From Anastrepha obliqua (lineage: Eukaryota > Arthropoda > Insecta > Diptera > Tephritidae): 64,000 nucleotides of DNA. The stretch covers positions 62,933,601-62,997,600 of the forward strand of contig NC_072894.1 in NCBI RefSeq assembly GCF_027943255.1, in the 5' to 3' direction. The position numbers and the translations under genes were made by a program. Shown here piece after piece: positions 55,061-64,000 of this stretch (position 1 is its first letter; every line of letters begins with the position of its first letter). The notes beneath the pieces were generated by a model that saw nothing but the letters and a program-made list of their open reading frames with translations, had not been told where the DNA came from and searched no databases.

Positions 55061-56220
55061 CTCATTCCCAGCTGAAATTGTAGAAATTTAAAAATCGGCA
55101 TTTTGAAGTTTTTGCGAAGTTAGTAAACTTTGAGTGAATTTACAAACTGAATGAACAAAGCAAAAAAATGAAATACCGGTTTCGTTAAAAGTGTCAAATA
55201 CAGCTGAGCTCGTCACTCTAAAGTGGGAACAGATCAAGCCAAACATCTGTTAGCGAAGACAGAAACCACTGTGTAACCAACAAAAACATGCAAAAAATGC
55301 AGTGTACACCCACAACACCTATTGCTGCAAAAAGGAGAAATATCGATGTCACCAGAGCTGTCTTTGCAAGATATCTTTGCTTTCATAGCCATTCAAGGTA
55401 TCAAAACAAATTGTTGTATTAAAAACTTGAAGGAATTGCATTTAAAGACGACATAAACGAACTCAAGGAGTCTATTGGTGTAAAGAGCGAAACGTTAAGC
55501 GAATAAAACGCAATGCTAAAGAACTAAACCAAATAAAAAGGGAAAGAGAAGTGCACCGTCAGGAAATATAAAAACTTGTGTGTCAAAGCAAACAAAATCA
55601 ACTATTGGTAAAAGGATTATCAAAGGATGTATTGCCATTGAAGGCTGTTCAAAAATTGTGTAAAGAGCAGCTGAGGCTGCAAAATATTGCAGTTCGCAAA
55701 GCTTATCAGAATGAAATGGAAAGAACGAAATTCAAAAAAGTTAAAGGGCGCTAATATTTTTATTGACAAAATTTTAAGTACAAACAAACAACAGAACAAG
55801 AAAGCATTGTAAAATTAAGAAAGGATATTTATTTTTTGAATAGATCTCGCAAAGGTAAGAATAAATGTATGAATTGTAAGAAATTTTCACATTTGTGTCG
55901 AAAATAAGTGGATGTCTTTTAGCAATGATAAAATTTTAGCATTCAATGGGCAGTCGGCTGAAAATATATTAGCCGACATATTGCGTGATGACTTCTTAAA
56001 AATAAATTTAAATTATAGTTATCTATTAATAAAAAAGACAATCAAAAAATTAAATAATCAACAGAGTTTAGTTCGTAATTCTAAAGCTAGAAGTAACAAA
56101 GACGAACCAACCAAAAAACAGCCACAAATAATAGCATATTAAAAATGATGATAAAATTGGAGACAATGTAAATCGAGAGGCCAGACGACATGCATAATTA
56201 GCAAAACCTCACGGCTCACA
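55061..56220 (+). pseudogene. Unassigned coding relic with coiled-coil-like content
   Basis: Pieces of one reading are visible across frames: FKDDINELKESIGVKSETLS, LNQIKREREVHRQEI, LSKDVLPLKAVQKLCKEQLR, LQNIAVRKAYQNEMERTKFK, KLRKDIYFLNRSRKGKNKCM followed by CKKFSHLC, then from 55912 MSFSNDKILAFNGQSAENIL and ADILRDDFLKINLNYSYLLI. The charged heptad-like first part could be a coiled coil, and the CMNCKKF piece a cysteine cluster, as in ORF1 proteins of some LINEs. I do not recognise the family. Multiple stops indicate decay. Confidence 0.35.
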
Positions 56221-56222
56221 TA

Positions 56223-57288
56223 CAGGGTGCGGCACTCGAAGTGTAACCAATTAAAACGGCCATGAATTTAGTTTACTTTTATTCAATTCAATGTAAAAAT
56301 TGTGTGAAAATAATACACAATTAAGAACCAATTTACTTTTGCTCGATAAGACCACCTTTGCCTTGACTATGGCTTTGAGACGGTCCAGAAACAAATCGCA
56401 AGCTACCCGAATGTGACTTGCAGGCCCACTCGCGGACAATGGCTTTTTTCGGCACCTTGACACTGGTGAATCGTTTTGTTCGGACTTTGCTCTCCAAAAT
56501 GGCCCTAAGAGAATAATCCATCGGATTTGCGTCTGGTGAATTTGAGAGCCATTGTGTGGATGTTGTGAAGTTCGGAACGTTGTATTTTATTTATTCTTGA
56601 TTCGTTCGAGCTTTGTGAGATGGTGCCGAGACCTGTTGAAACATCCATGGTCTGCCAACAAAATGTTTGTTTGCTCACGGCTTGAAATCAATCTCCAGAA
56701 TACTTTCCCGATGACGCCAGGTGCGATAAAAACGATTGGAGAGCGCCCACCTGCGGTTAGAGCGGCCCAAACCATTACCTATGGCGGGTGCTGCCTCCTG
56801 GTCGATGGTTCTCGTATGAACGGTCCGCCAAATAAGCCCTATTGTGTTGGGAGTATACTAATTGCTCAATTTGAAAAAATTTCTCATCAGAAAACACACT
56901 GTTTGGAAATTTACCGCTTTCGGCCACGCGAAGGAACTCCTTCGCTCTCTCAAGTTTCAAGTCCGTCGGGGATTTCGCCCAAGTCGCTTCTTCACTTTTT
57001 GAACCATTTCACGTGATGTAGCAGTCTTATTATGACCAATTTCATGACGTTTCGCTATGCTACCAGTATCATTATCACCATCGCTGGTTGTGATTTTCCA
57101 TCCAAATATACTGCAATCGCACTACGTTTGAAATCCATTACTGATTTTCTTTTTTGGCGTTTACTTTCGGCAAAATGCTTCCTCGTGCTTGTAAACAATA
57201 CTCTGGACTGCCATTTAGCCAGCTAACAGCCCGTACATCAACTGTGCGAGCGGTCTGAAGTTGGTTACCCTTCGAGTACCGGATCCTG
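56223..57288 (-). mobile_element. maT-like (DD37D) mariner element, degenerate, 1066 bp
   Basis: Left end CAGGGTGCGGCACTCGAAGT after TA (56221-56222). Right end on the minus strand CAGGATCCGGTACTCGAAGG next to TA (57289-57290). Repeats are about 27 bp. Transcribed on the minus strand. The interior keeps pieces of a maT-type transposase but lacks the middle of the catalytic core. LINE sequence continues on the right side of it. Confidence 0.88.
56330..57138 (-). pseudogene. maT-type transposase pseudogene
   Basis: ATG at 57136-57138 (MDFKRSAIAVYLDGKSQPA) is followed by decayed N-terminal text, then RAKEFLRVAESGKFPNSVFS with DEKFF (first catalytic D), QLVYSQHNRAYLADRSYENH, MVWAALTAGGRSPIVFIAPG, then a jump past the second aspartate block to DYSLRAILESKVRTKRFTSV, KKAIVREWACKSHSG and a C-terminal LDRLKAIVKAK in another frame. 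The DD37D class is judged from this conserved text; the spacing itself cannot be measured because the middle is deleted. Frameshifts present. Confidence 0.78.
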
Positions 57289-57290
57289 TA

Positions 57291-57600
57291 CAAAATCAAA
57301 CAAAAGTCAGCATTGTTAAAAATGACACGACGGAACACTTGAACACTCACGGTAGTCATAACTGGCTTTTGGTCTGTCGGGGAATAAGCATTCAAAATGC
57401 GCATCCTCACAACAAACGCTGTCACAGTTGTAAACAACTGGAGAAAAAGCAAACTATTTTCCAATTCCTCTATGAATGCTCTGCCCTATGGAAGGTGAGA
57501 ATGTCAACCCTGCACAAACCATTATTCGACAGTCTCGAACAACTTGCTGGCTTTGACGTCAACAACTTACCCTCTTAAGATACCTGTAAAATTATATTAC
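57291..57600 (+). pseudogene. LINE CCHC tail fragment
   Basis: The plus-strand frame (57261-57578) includes NTHGSHNWLLVCRGISIQNA, HPHNKRCHSCKQLEKKQTIF and QFLYECSALWKVRMSTLHKP, then FDSLEQLAGFDVNNL. This is the C-x2-C ... C block and the FxSLxxL end of RNase-H-bearing LINEs. A maT element lies directly upstream and may have split the LINE copy. Confidence 0.6.
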
Positions 57601-58876
57601 ATATATAATTAAATACTCTTTTTTTCATAAGATGTTAATATAACCCTTTAAGAATATGTCAAAAAATATTTAGAACATAAATTTAAGTATTTCTTACATT
57701 ATAGATCGTCAACCATGACTACTCTATTCTTTGCGTTCGAGCGCTGGGAGAGGTGTAGTTACGCTGTATTCAAACTTTAGACGCGTTTTTCTCAAAACTA
57801 TATTTTTCGAATTGGCGTACATGATAACTCGAAAAGTTATTGACCGATCTCTCTGAAATTTTGCACACATCTTTTTTATGATATTACTTTCTATGTGAAT
57901 ACAAGTTTTCGAAAATTTTTTGGAAAAATTATTTTTTTCGAAGCAAAAATAGTAGGAAAATTCGCCCCACAATTCATTGTTGCTTTTTCGAAGCATTTTA
58001 TTCCGCGAATTTGTTTTTTTCCATTTTTGTTTAATTCATATAGAAATTATGACATTAATAAACAACAAAATTATTGGTTTTTTGTATCCAGGTCACTGAC
58101 GCCGATGCTACAATGCCCGCCGATTGAGAAGCCCCGCTGCCACCTTCCTGGAAGAATTGAGTGTACATCCGCCATTTTAAATGATTAAAATAAACAAAAT
58201 GTATAAATAAACTGTATGCCAATTTTGAAAAAAATATATTGACTTCTTCTTTTTAAATAATTTTAATGAGAAAATATGGCCGTCCCCTGTCCGTCTGCCC
58301 CCTTAAACCTCGGAGACTGAATAAAGTCATTCTGTAAATAACATAAGACAAGTTAGTAACGAGGATGTGGCAACGAAATGGTGCGGAAGCGCTAGTTGGA
58401 CTCTGGATAAATCATATTGTATATTTTTTCGGCAGACGACTACAGACTCATTGTTGTAAGTACTTTGCTATTTTTATTTTATATACATTATTTATTTTTA
58501 TTATTTTATTTTTATTATTTCATTATTATTATAATCATCGTTTGTGTCAAATCAAAACCAAATAAAGGGAATATCCATCTATCCATTACTACATGTAAAC
58601 AAATGATAGTACATTGCAATTATACTGATGTAGATATATTTTCGTTAGCTTTATGCTATTCAAAAGTAATTTCCTTATAAAAACGGAAGTGATTGTGACA
58701 TGTAAAACGCGCACACCGTGACAATAAAAGTAGGCTTACCATTTAAGTGCGTATCTGTTCATATATGCATATGTATGTCCATCTGTGCAAGTAGTATAGC
58801 CATAAATAAGTTTCTGTGGCAAAGTGAACAGAAACCTTATTAATGTTTTCGTGATGGTTGCATGTATACGAGCATA
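57601..58876. other. No gene recognised; possible non-autonomous element 3' end
   Basis: Text such as AAACTTTAGACGCGTTTTTC and ATAACTCGAAAAGTTATTGA (57770-57840) resembles 9720-9745 in the element at 9551-11571, suggesting a related AT-rich non-autonomous repeat ending near 58308 (CTGCCCCCTTAAA). I could not find a matching left end, so no element is called. Confidence 0.35.
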
Positions 58877-59179
58877 TGAGGTGCGTTCAATAAGTGAGTG
58901 ATTTTCAAATTTCACCGGTGGCATATATAGTATTTTCGATTTTTCGTTTTCTTGCCCGCATTTCCCGGACATATTTTTACATTTTCAACTATAAGGCATA
59001 TTTAAATTATTTTTAATGCATACAAAGGCTATACGTGTTTTGGTGTGCCCGCAGATTTCCTGCTGTCGTAAATGCAATCAATGAATATGCATAAAGTTGT
59101 ATGCAAAAAATAGAATAAAATGTTCCATTAGGTGTTTGAAATTTAGTAATGCGCTGCGTGTTTTCCAAGAATTCAACAA

Positions 59180-59830
59180 CAACGAGCATATCAACGATTC
59201 TGCTGGGTGGCAGCCCACCAAATGAGGTCTCCAGGTTCAAGTACTTGGGGTTGAGGTTGTAACAAATACCGGAGAAGAAAATGAAAACTAGCAGCGTAGG
59301 GTAAACTCAGAATTGTTAAAATGGAAATTTCCAACCGTTGTGCTATGCGATGGAAGGATGCCTGTCCATCTGAAAAACAAAATCTATAAAATGAGCTTTT
59401 CAAATGTAGCCAAAAGATGGTATATAAAAACCTAGACGAAGAAACACTTAAACGGCGTAAATGAGAATGCTGGTCAACATCGTCCACAAAGCAAGGGCAA
59501 GGTATCAAACCCATATATTCGTGGAAGCCGTAAAATCGAAAATGTTGAGCCAAAATTACAACAAAATATCTTCGCTGGTATGATCATGTCTAGGGAAAGT
59601 TTGAATTCGATTTCACAAAGAAAGTTCTACACATCGTTAAGGCACCGAAGAAGCCAAGGCGACCTCAATATACATATGTACAAAGCAGATAGAAAGCGAC
59701 ATGAAACGTGCACCGAGACAAGCCAAAGCGCACTATGAACTAGGAGAACTGACTCCAAGTGAAATCGGACAAAAATAAGGGAGAAGAAACATTGGAAATG
59801 TTGACAATAACAAATGAAGCGCCTGGTCTA
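59180..59830 (+). pseudogene. LINE fragment (RTE-like C-terminal region)
   Basis: Across frames: KWKFPTVVLCDGRMPVHLKN and KIYKMSFSN (thumb-region block 'VLCDxRMPxxLKxKIY'), MRMLVNIVHKARARYQTHIF, then RGSRKIENVEPK, a degenerate LRWYDHV-like segment, and QIESDMKRAPRQAKAHYELG. The order follows insect RTE-like polymerase C-termini. Repeated frameshifts and the absence of flanking LINE parts make it a scrap. Confidence 0.55.
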
Positions 59831-60029
59831 AATAAAAAACTTACGAGCAGCTCAAACTATTCCAAGGTAGGCGCCCCAATACGTCAACAACGGTTGGAAG
59901 CGATGAAGCAGCGAAGAAAATTGTTTTAGGCAATCGTCGAAGCACAGCGGCTTGCTCGTGACATGTAATTTTTTCGGATGCAATTTATTCGCAATAACAT
60001 CGCTTAGGAGATATTGAATGACCTCAATG

Positions 60030-60230
60030 ATGATCCTGATTTACTTTGTGACTTTTACCTGTTCCCAAAACTGAGGAAACCTATAAAGCAATAGACACTT
60101 GCAACTATGAAAGAGATAAAGAAGGTATCGCTGCATGAGCTCAAGATAATACCAAATCGCTTCGAGGATTGAAAAAAACTTGGGAAAAAGTGTACATACT
60201 ATATTGCATATATCTAAAGAAGGGGAGTAA
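60030..60230 (+). pseudogene. mariner transposase C-terminal scrap
   Basis: Reads DLLCDFYLFPKLRKPIKQ (third catalytic aspartate block, normally PCDFxLFPKLK), then MKEIKKVSLHELKIIPNRFE and KKLGKKC before 3' UTR and the terminal repeat at 60301. The second aspartate block was not recognised. Confidence 0.6.
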
Positions 60231-60303
60231 CTACTGTTAGATATTGATGAATAAATAAATATTTTTAGAGAAAACTAACCTTATTGTTTGAACACACCTC
60301 GTA

Positions 60304-60690
60304 TGCATATGCATATGTGCATAATTACATGCTAGCCTTATTACGTACTTGCCTTAGTGCACAGTTACCGCACTTGGAATGGCCGCGCTTGGAAATGGGC
60401 GTTAGTAATTCAATTTGTAGGCTGTTGAAAGGTCTTCCCTGTAACAAGAGAGAGCCGTCAAAGTGAACTAGTATTCATGTGAATGTATTAAGGACAATAA
60501 GTAATTACAGAAATGAAAATAGTGTTTTACACTATGTAAAATTACACCCGTACCTACGCACGCATATGGTTGTATGATGTGATTTGCGTAATTAAGGCGC
60601 TGCCGGCTAGTGTTATTGGAGATGGATAATACATTTATTTTTGTGAATACCTGTTGCTTAACAGGGAAAAACTAGTAAAGTAGAAAAGCC
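60304..60690. other. No gene recognised
   Basis: Moderately AT-rich DNA between the mariner end and the LINE start. No coding resemblance. Confidence 0.4.
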
Positions 60691-62460
60691 TTTTAGATGC
60701 AAACTACTTTACCAGGGGTTAAGGTGGTGGTAGCATATGCCGATGACATGGTCCTATGGTCTCTGGACTGCACTGGCTACACTCAGTAGTTGGACTGCCA
60801 GTTGCGGTCTCAGAGTCAATTCTGACAAAACGGAGTTGATGCTATTCACCAGAAAATACAAGCGTCCACCTTTTAAGCTTCCAAGATTAAACAACCAGTG
60901 TCTTATACTCTCATCGGAAGTCAAGTATCTTGGTGTAATAGTTGACTTCAAGCTCCACTGGAAGCTGCACATAGAAAATCGAGTTATGAAGGCCAGTATA
61001 GCCTTCTACGCCTGTAAATCTATGTTCGGCAAAAAATAGAGTCTCAGGCCACGTGTCGTACTTTGGATGTACAACATAGTGGTTCTTCCAATTTTAACAT
61101 ATGGGTGCCTAGTTTGGTGGGCAGCTCTTCAGAAAGTCTACAACACCACTAAACTAGTTAGAGAGAGTGCAGATACCTGCATGTGTGGGCATAACTGGTG
61201 CTTGTAGAACATGTCCCTCTGCTGCCCTCAACGCCATTCTGCACTTACTTCCTGTGGATCTGCGAGTTAAATCTATTGCTGCTCAGAGCGCTATTAGGTT
61301 GAAGGAGATTGGCCTTTGGAGGCAACTTTCTGTAGGACATAGTAGCATCTTGAAGCACATCTCCCCTTCCTTCTCTGTACTTCGCACTAATCTTTCCATC
61401 CTCGAACTGGATTTTGAGGGTGGTGCTAGGGCTTTCTTTCCGAGCAGGCAGGTTTCTAAAGAGCGGAGAGTTGGCACGGATATAGGACCTCTGTTTTCAC
61501 TGACGGATCCGAGATGGAATCTGGAGTAGCAGCGGGGGTTTTCTTTAAATCAGCAAATATTTCGGTCTCTTTTAAACTGCCGGAAACGAGTGGCGTTTTT
61601 CAAGCAGAGGTCTTTGCGGTTCTGCAGGCATGCAAAATGCTTAGGCATCATCCCTATTGTGAGGGAGACATTAATATTTTTTCCGATAGTCAAGCTGCGA
61701 TCAAGGCTCTGTCGTCGCTGCATTGCAGCTTTCTTCTGGTAAACTTCTGTAAGGAGGATCTCAAACGTCTCGAACGTGCAGGAAACACTTGTCTTATCTG
61801 GGTTCCTGGGTACAGGCACATAGAGGGAAATGAATTTGCCGATGAGGTTGCAAGGAAAAGGTTTACAGAATCGGTTTCAGTTGTCCCCTTCTCAGACATC
61901 GGTGCCCCTTGACCGTTGTTAAAAGGAAACTATACAATTTCTTTCTAAAAAAGCGCAAGACAGATGAAGGTCCGTCTCACCATGTGCTATTTCGAAAACA
62001 CTATGGCCTTAATACGATATAAGCAGAACTCTTAAGGTGATGGTAATCCCCCGCCAATCAATTTCCAAACTCATTGCGGTGTTCACTGGGTGCGCGGTAC
62101 TCATGCGTAGAAGCTTGGAATTCCGTTCAACCCCTATTGCAGAACCTGCAAAGAAAGAGACTGTTGAGCACTTTCTCTGCAAATGTCCGGCACTGGCGGC
62201 TAGGAGTTTGAGATTCCTTAGCGTGCCCTTTAGGCATCGCTTGAAGAAATTCTCCAGTCTAGATTCCCTCTCTCTTCTCGACTACATCAAGAGCACTGGA
62301 TGGTTGTGGACGGTTTCCTCTTCCCTAAAATTTTTTCTATTGCTTTTATTTTTTTTTTCGCGGGTAGTGGTCCACATTATGATATCCAAACGGCACGTAA
62401 ATTATACTTGTAGTGTACCTAGGGGACTCTTGCCATCTAAACTACCTACCTAACATCTTT
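60691..62460 (+). pseudogene. RNase-H-bearing LINE, 5'-truncated, RT palm to C-terminus
   Basis: The longest LINE copy here. In order: VVVAYADDMVLWSLD (RT active site YADD, about 60728), SCGLRVNSDKTELMLFTRKY, LSSEVKYLGVIVDFKLHWKL, NIVVLPILTYGCLVWW, KLVRESADTCMC and SLCCPQRHSALTS (out of frame), then from 61167 LPVDLRVKSIAAQSAIRLKE, then RNase H: FTDGSEMESGVAAGVFF (split between frames at about 61500), ETSGVFQAEVFAVLQACKML, IFSDSQAAIKALSSL, TCLIWVPGYRHIEGNEFADE, and finally the CCHC block VEHFLCKCPALAARS and FSSLDSLSLLDYIKSTGWLW. Frameshifts at about 60770, 61150 and 61510 plus a stop at 61037 inactivate it. The block set fits the R1/Loa/Jockey group. Confidence 0.88.
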
Positions 62461-63215
62461 GATAGAATAAAATATTGCTCGACCAGCTTCTTCTATAGCG
62501 TTTTGACAGAATTTTAACCTACCGCGAAATTTTATTGTGAAAAAATTTTGAATATCTTAACTCAGCGTGCGTACCGGCAAAGTTACTGCAATCGCCCTCA
62601 CTGAATACAATCAAGTTTCTTGTGCAGAAATTTGAGTCCTACGGCAATCTTTCAACTATGTGCCAACTTTAGCAAATGCGCCCTTACTTCACAGAGTTTG
62701 GAAAACAAGGAGACAGTTCATGAAGATGTCCGCAATAACCTCGGCACCTGCTTTCGCCATCACTCAACCAACGGGTGTTAGGGAGTTACTCAGATAATAC
62801 CTGCGTGAAATGTTTACGTTGTGAGCTGCTTGACCAGTATGCAGCATGAGAGTCCAGGCCACGCCCAAGTGGCGATCAAAAATGTTCACCACTCGCGAGG
62901 AACCATCGATACGATGCATGAGAGTAGCACAGCAGGAGCAAATCCACTTTCCTTCACTTCGTTCGAATGACCGACTGGAGAAGGCATTGGCTTCGCTTGG
63001 TCTGTCGTCGATTAGCATGTGAAATAGGAAGAAAGAGTGATGTGGTGTGTTCGTCGAAGAAGAAAGAATGGTGTAAATCGTGTGGAACTTTAATTGTTCT
63101 CAACCAATTTAAACAAAGTAGAGAAAAGTTAATTAAACTATGAAACAATGCATAATTTGGGCTTCCGAATAGTAGCAGAGGAAAACAATTCTGAGTTTTA
63201 GCGTCAAAAATTATA
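62461..63215. other. No gene recognised
   Basis: Less AT-rich than most spacers (62540-63010), but no frame on either strand matched a family I know. It may include LINE 3' UTR at its left. Confidence 0.35.
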
Positions 63216-63660
63216 AGGGTTTTTTAATAAGAAGTGTTATTTTGATATTCAAAAAAAAAAGCTATTTTTTAATACAAATGATCGGATGTTTATTTCATTA
63301 TAAAGAGGAAGATATGCCGTTAATAGTGGAAAATAACATCAGGCAAATGAACACGCCTACAGGACAATATCCTTTTCATGAAATTTTCCATAATCCAACT
63401 GCAAAGTAGATGCCCTATGTCCTCGGTAGCTTCACGAATTCCATCTTTGAGGTCTTGAATCGACCCTGGGCTGTTGACGTAAGCCTTCTCTTTGACGTGG
63501 CCCCAAACAAAAAAGTCGCAAGGTGTTAAATCACAGATCCGGAAACTTTTCCCGTTAAAGATCATGGTTTCGTTGCTTGTGTGGCACATAGCGCCTAGGG
63601 CCGTCTTGTTGAAAATAAACGTTGTCCAGATCAATACCATCCAATTCCGGCCATAAAAAC
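63216..63660 (-). mobile_element. DD41D mariner derivative, sister of the copy at 28629-29196
   Basis: The downstream end (plus strand) reads AGGGTTTTTTAATAAGAAGT after TA (63214-63215). Transposase C-terminus on the minus strand: CHTSNETMIFNGKSFRICDL, TPCDFFVWGHVKEKAYVNSP, GSIQDLKDGIREATEDIGHL, and HLPDVIFHY with the stop at 63320. The second-aspartate block carries the same 7-bp insertion (CCCTAGG) as the other copy, and about 40 bp around the NWPPRS segment are deleted. The upstream end is missing: at about 63661 the sequence switches to a LINE. Confidence 0.82.
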
Positions 63661-63946
63661 CATCCCGTAGCTACGTTGGCTGGATCATGTCGTCCGAATG
63701 CATCCAACGCTCTGGATCCGAAAGTATTCGATGTGATACCAGCTGGTGGTAGTAGAGGAAGAGGAAGTCCTCCTCTGCGTTGGAAAGATCAGGTGGAGAA
63801 GGACTTGGGTTCACTTGGTGTGCCCAACAGGCGCGAAAAACACAAAAAGGAAACGACTGGCACGCTCTGCTAAACTCGGCCAAAATTGCATAAAGTGTTA
63901 TAACGCCAATCAAGAAGAAGAATACGCTCATTTTGAATTTTGAATA
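63661..63946 (+). pseudogene. LINE 3' end fragment
   Basis: In two frames: WLDHVVRMHPTLWIRK, then PAGGSRGRGSPPLRWKDQVE, KDLGSLGVPN, and a shifted RKRLARSAKLGQNCIKC. The pattern 'RWxGHVxRM ... GRPxxRWxDxVExDLxxLGV' is the C-terminal end of insect LINEs without RNase H. AAGAAGAAGAATACG near 63918 resembles the simple repeat tail of such elements. It directly joins the DD41D derivative at 63660. Confidence 0.65.
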
Positions 63947-64000
63947 CTGCAAAATTTTACACTTAAAGTAAAAATTTCAGTTTTTAAAATTTTATATAAT

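Larger units (their letters stand above)
58877..60301 (+). mobile_element. Old mariner-like element carrying a LINE fragment
   Basis: Left end TGAGGTGCGTTCAATAAGTG after TA (58875-58876). Right end on the minus strand CGAGGTGTGTTCAAACAATA next to TA (60302-60303). GAGGTGTGTTCAAA termini are known from several insect mariners. The 3' third keeps a decayed transposase end. The middle (about 59180-59830) is LINE sequence in the same sense. Length excluding that is under 800 bp. Confidence 0.65.

Noticed and set aside
1..64000. CRISPR arrays, bacterial operons or plasmid origins
   Set aside because: Composition, introns, SINEs and element types are eukaryotic; no direct-repeat/spacer structure was seen.

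Overview
The window is AT-rich eukaryotic DNA with no convincing intact host gene. It is built mainly of transposable-element copies at different stages of decay, separated by low-complexity AT-rich sequence. The element set points to a dipteran insect, and I infer a tephritid fruit fly: DD34D mariner, DD41D 'rosa-type' mariner relatives, DD37D (maT-like) mariner, Tc1-like elements with IR/DR ends, hAT and piggyBac-like non-autonomous elements, an errantivirus-like Gypsy element, RNase-H-bearing LINEs and a tRNA-derived SINE. The species call is inference from families, not from a marker gene.

Layout. 1-9.5 kb: LINE scraps, a truncated SINE, an endonuclease-like ORF fragment (2985-3545) and an 892-bp TTAA-flanked element (7692-8583). 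9.5-12.6 kb: a DD34D mariner (10177-11477) sitting inside an older inverted-repeat element (9551-11571), then an orphan ORF fragment and a SINE copy whose 5' part is inverted. 12.6-17.4 kb: mostly unassigned AT-rich DNA. 17.4-22.2 kb: a minus-strand Gypsy element (5' LTR, tRNA-Lys-type primer site, a leader with 28-29-bp tandem repeats, gag, protease, RT, RNase H, a cut-off integrase and an env-like remnant), broken by stops and frameshifts and lacking a recognisable 3' LTR. 23.3-29.8 kb: SINE, hAT (770 bp), nested DD41D elements, a mariner 3' scrap and a possible piggyBac-like pseudogene split by a DD41D derivative. 32.5-38.2 kb: SINEs, two DD41D deletion copies, a LINE 3' end and a full-length Tc1-like element with one premature stop. 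39.9-41.2 kb: a DD41D mariner with an uninterrupted 361-codon transposase. 42.4-47.9 kb: an old Tc1-like copy interrupted by a tRNA-derived SINE, then a 2.7-kb hAT element inserted in the tail of another SINE and itself carrying a 614-bp Tc1 derivative in a transposase intron. 50-64 kb: further LINEs (RT, RNase H and CCHC tails), DD41D, maT and mariner copies.

How it fits together. Several non-autonomous copies (25967-26334, 28629-29196, 33482-33968, 35185-35562, 63216-63660) look like deletion derivatives that would depend on transposase supplied in trans. The copy at 39893-41195 is the only one here with an apparently intact DD41D transposase. SINEs would similarly depend on LINE machinery. 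Nested insertions give a relative insertion order at five places. I found no CRISPR, no prokaryotic operon and no new multi-gene system. The most unusual structures are the repeat-bearing Gypsy leader, the SINE family (including a 5'-inverted copy), and the SINE/hAT/Tc1 nest.
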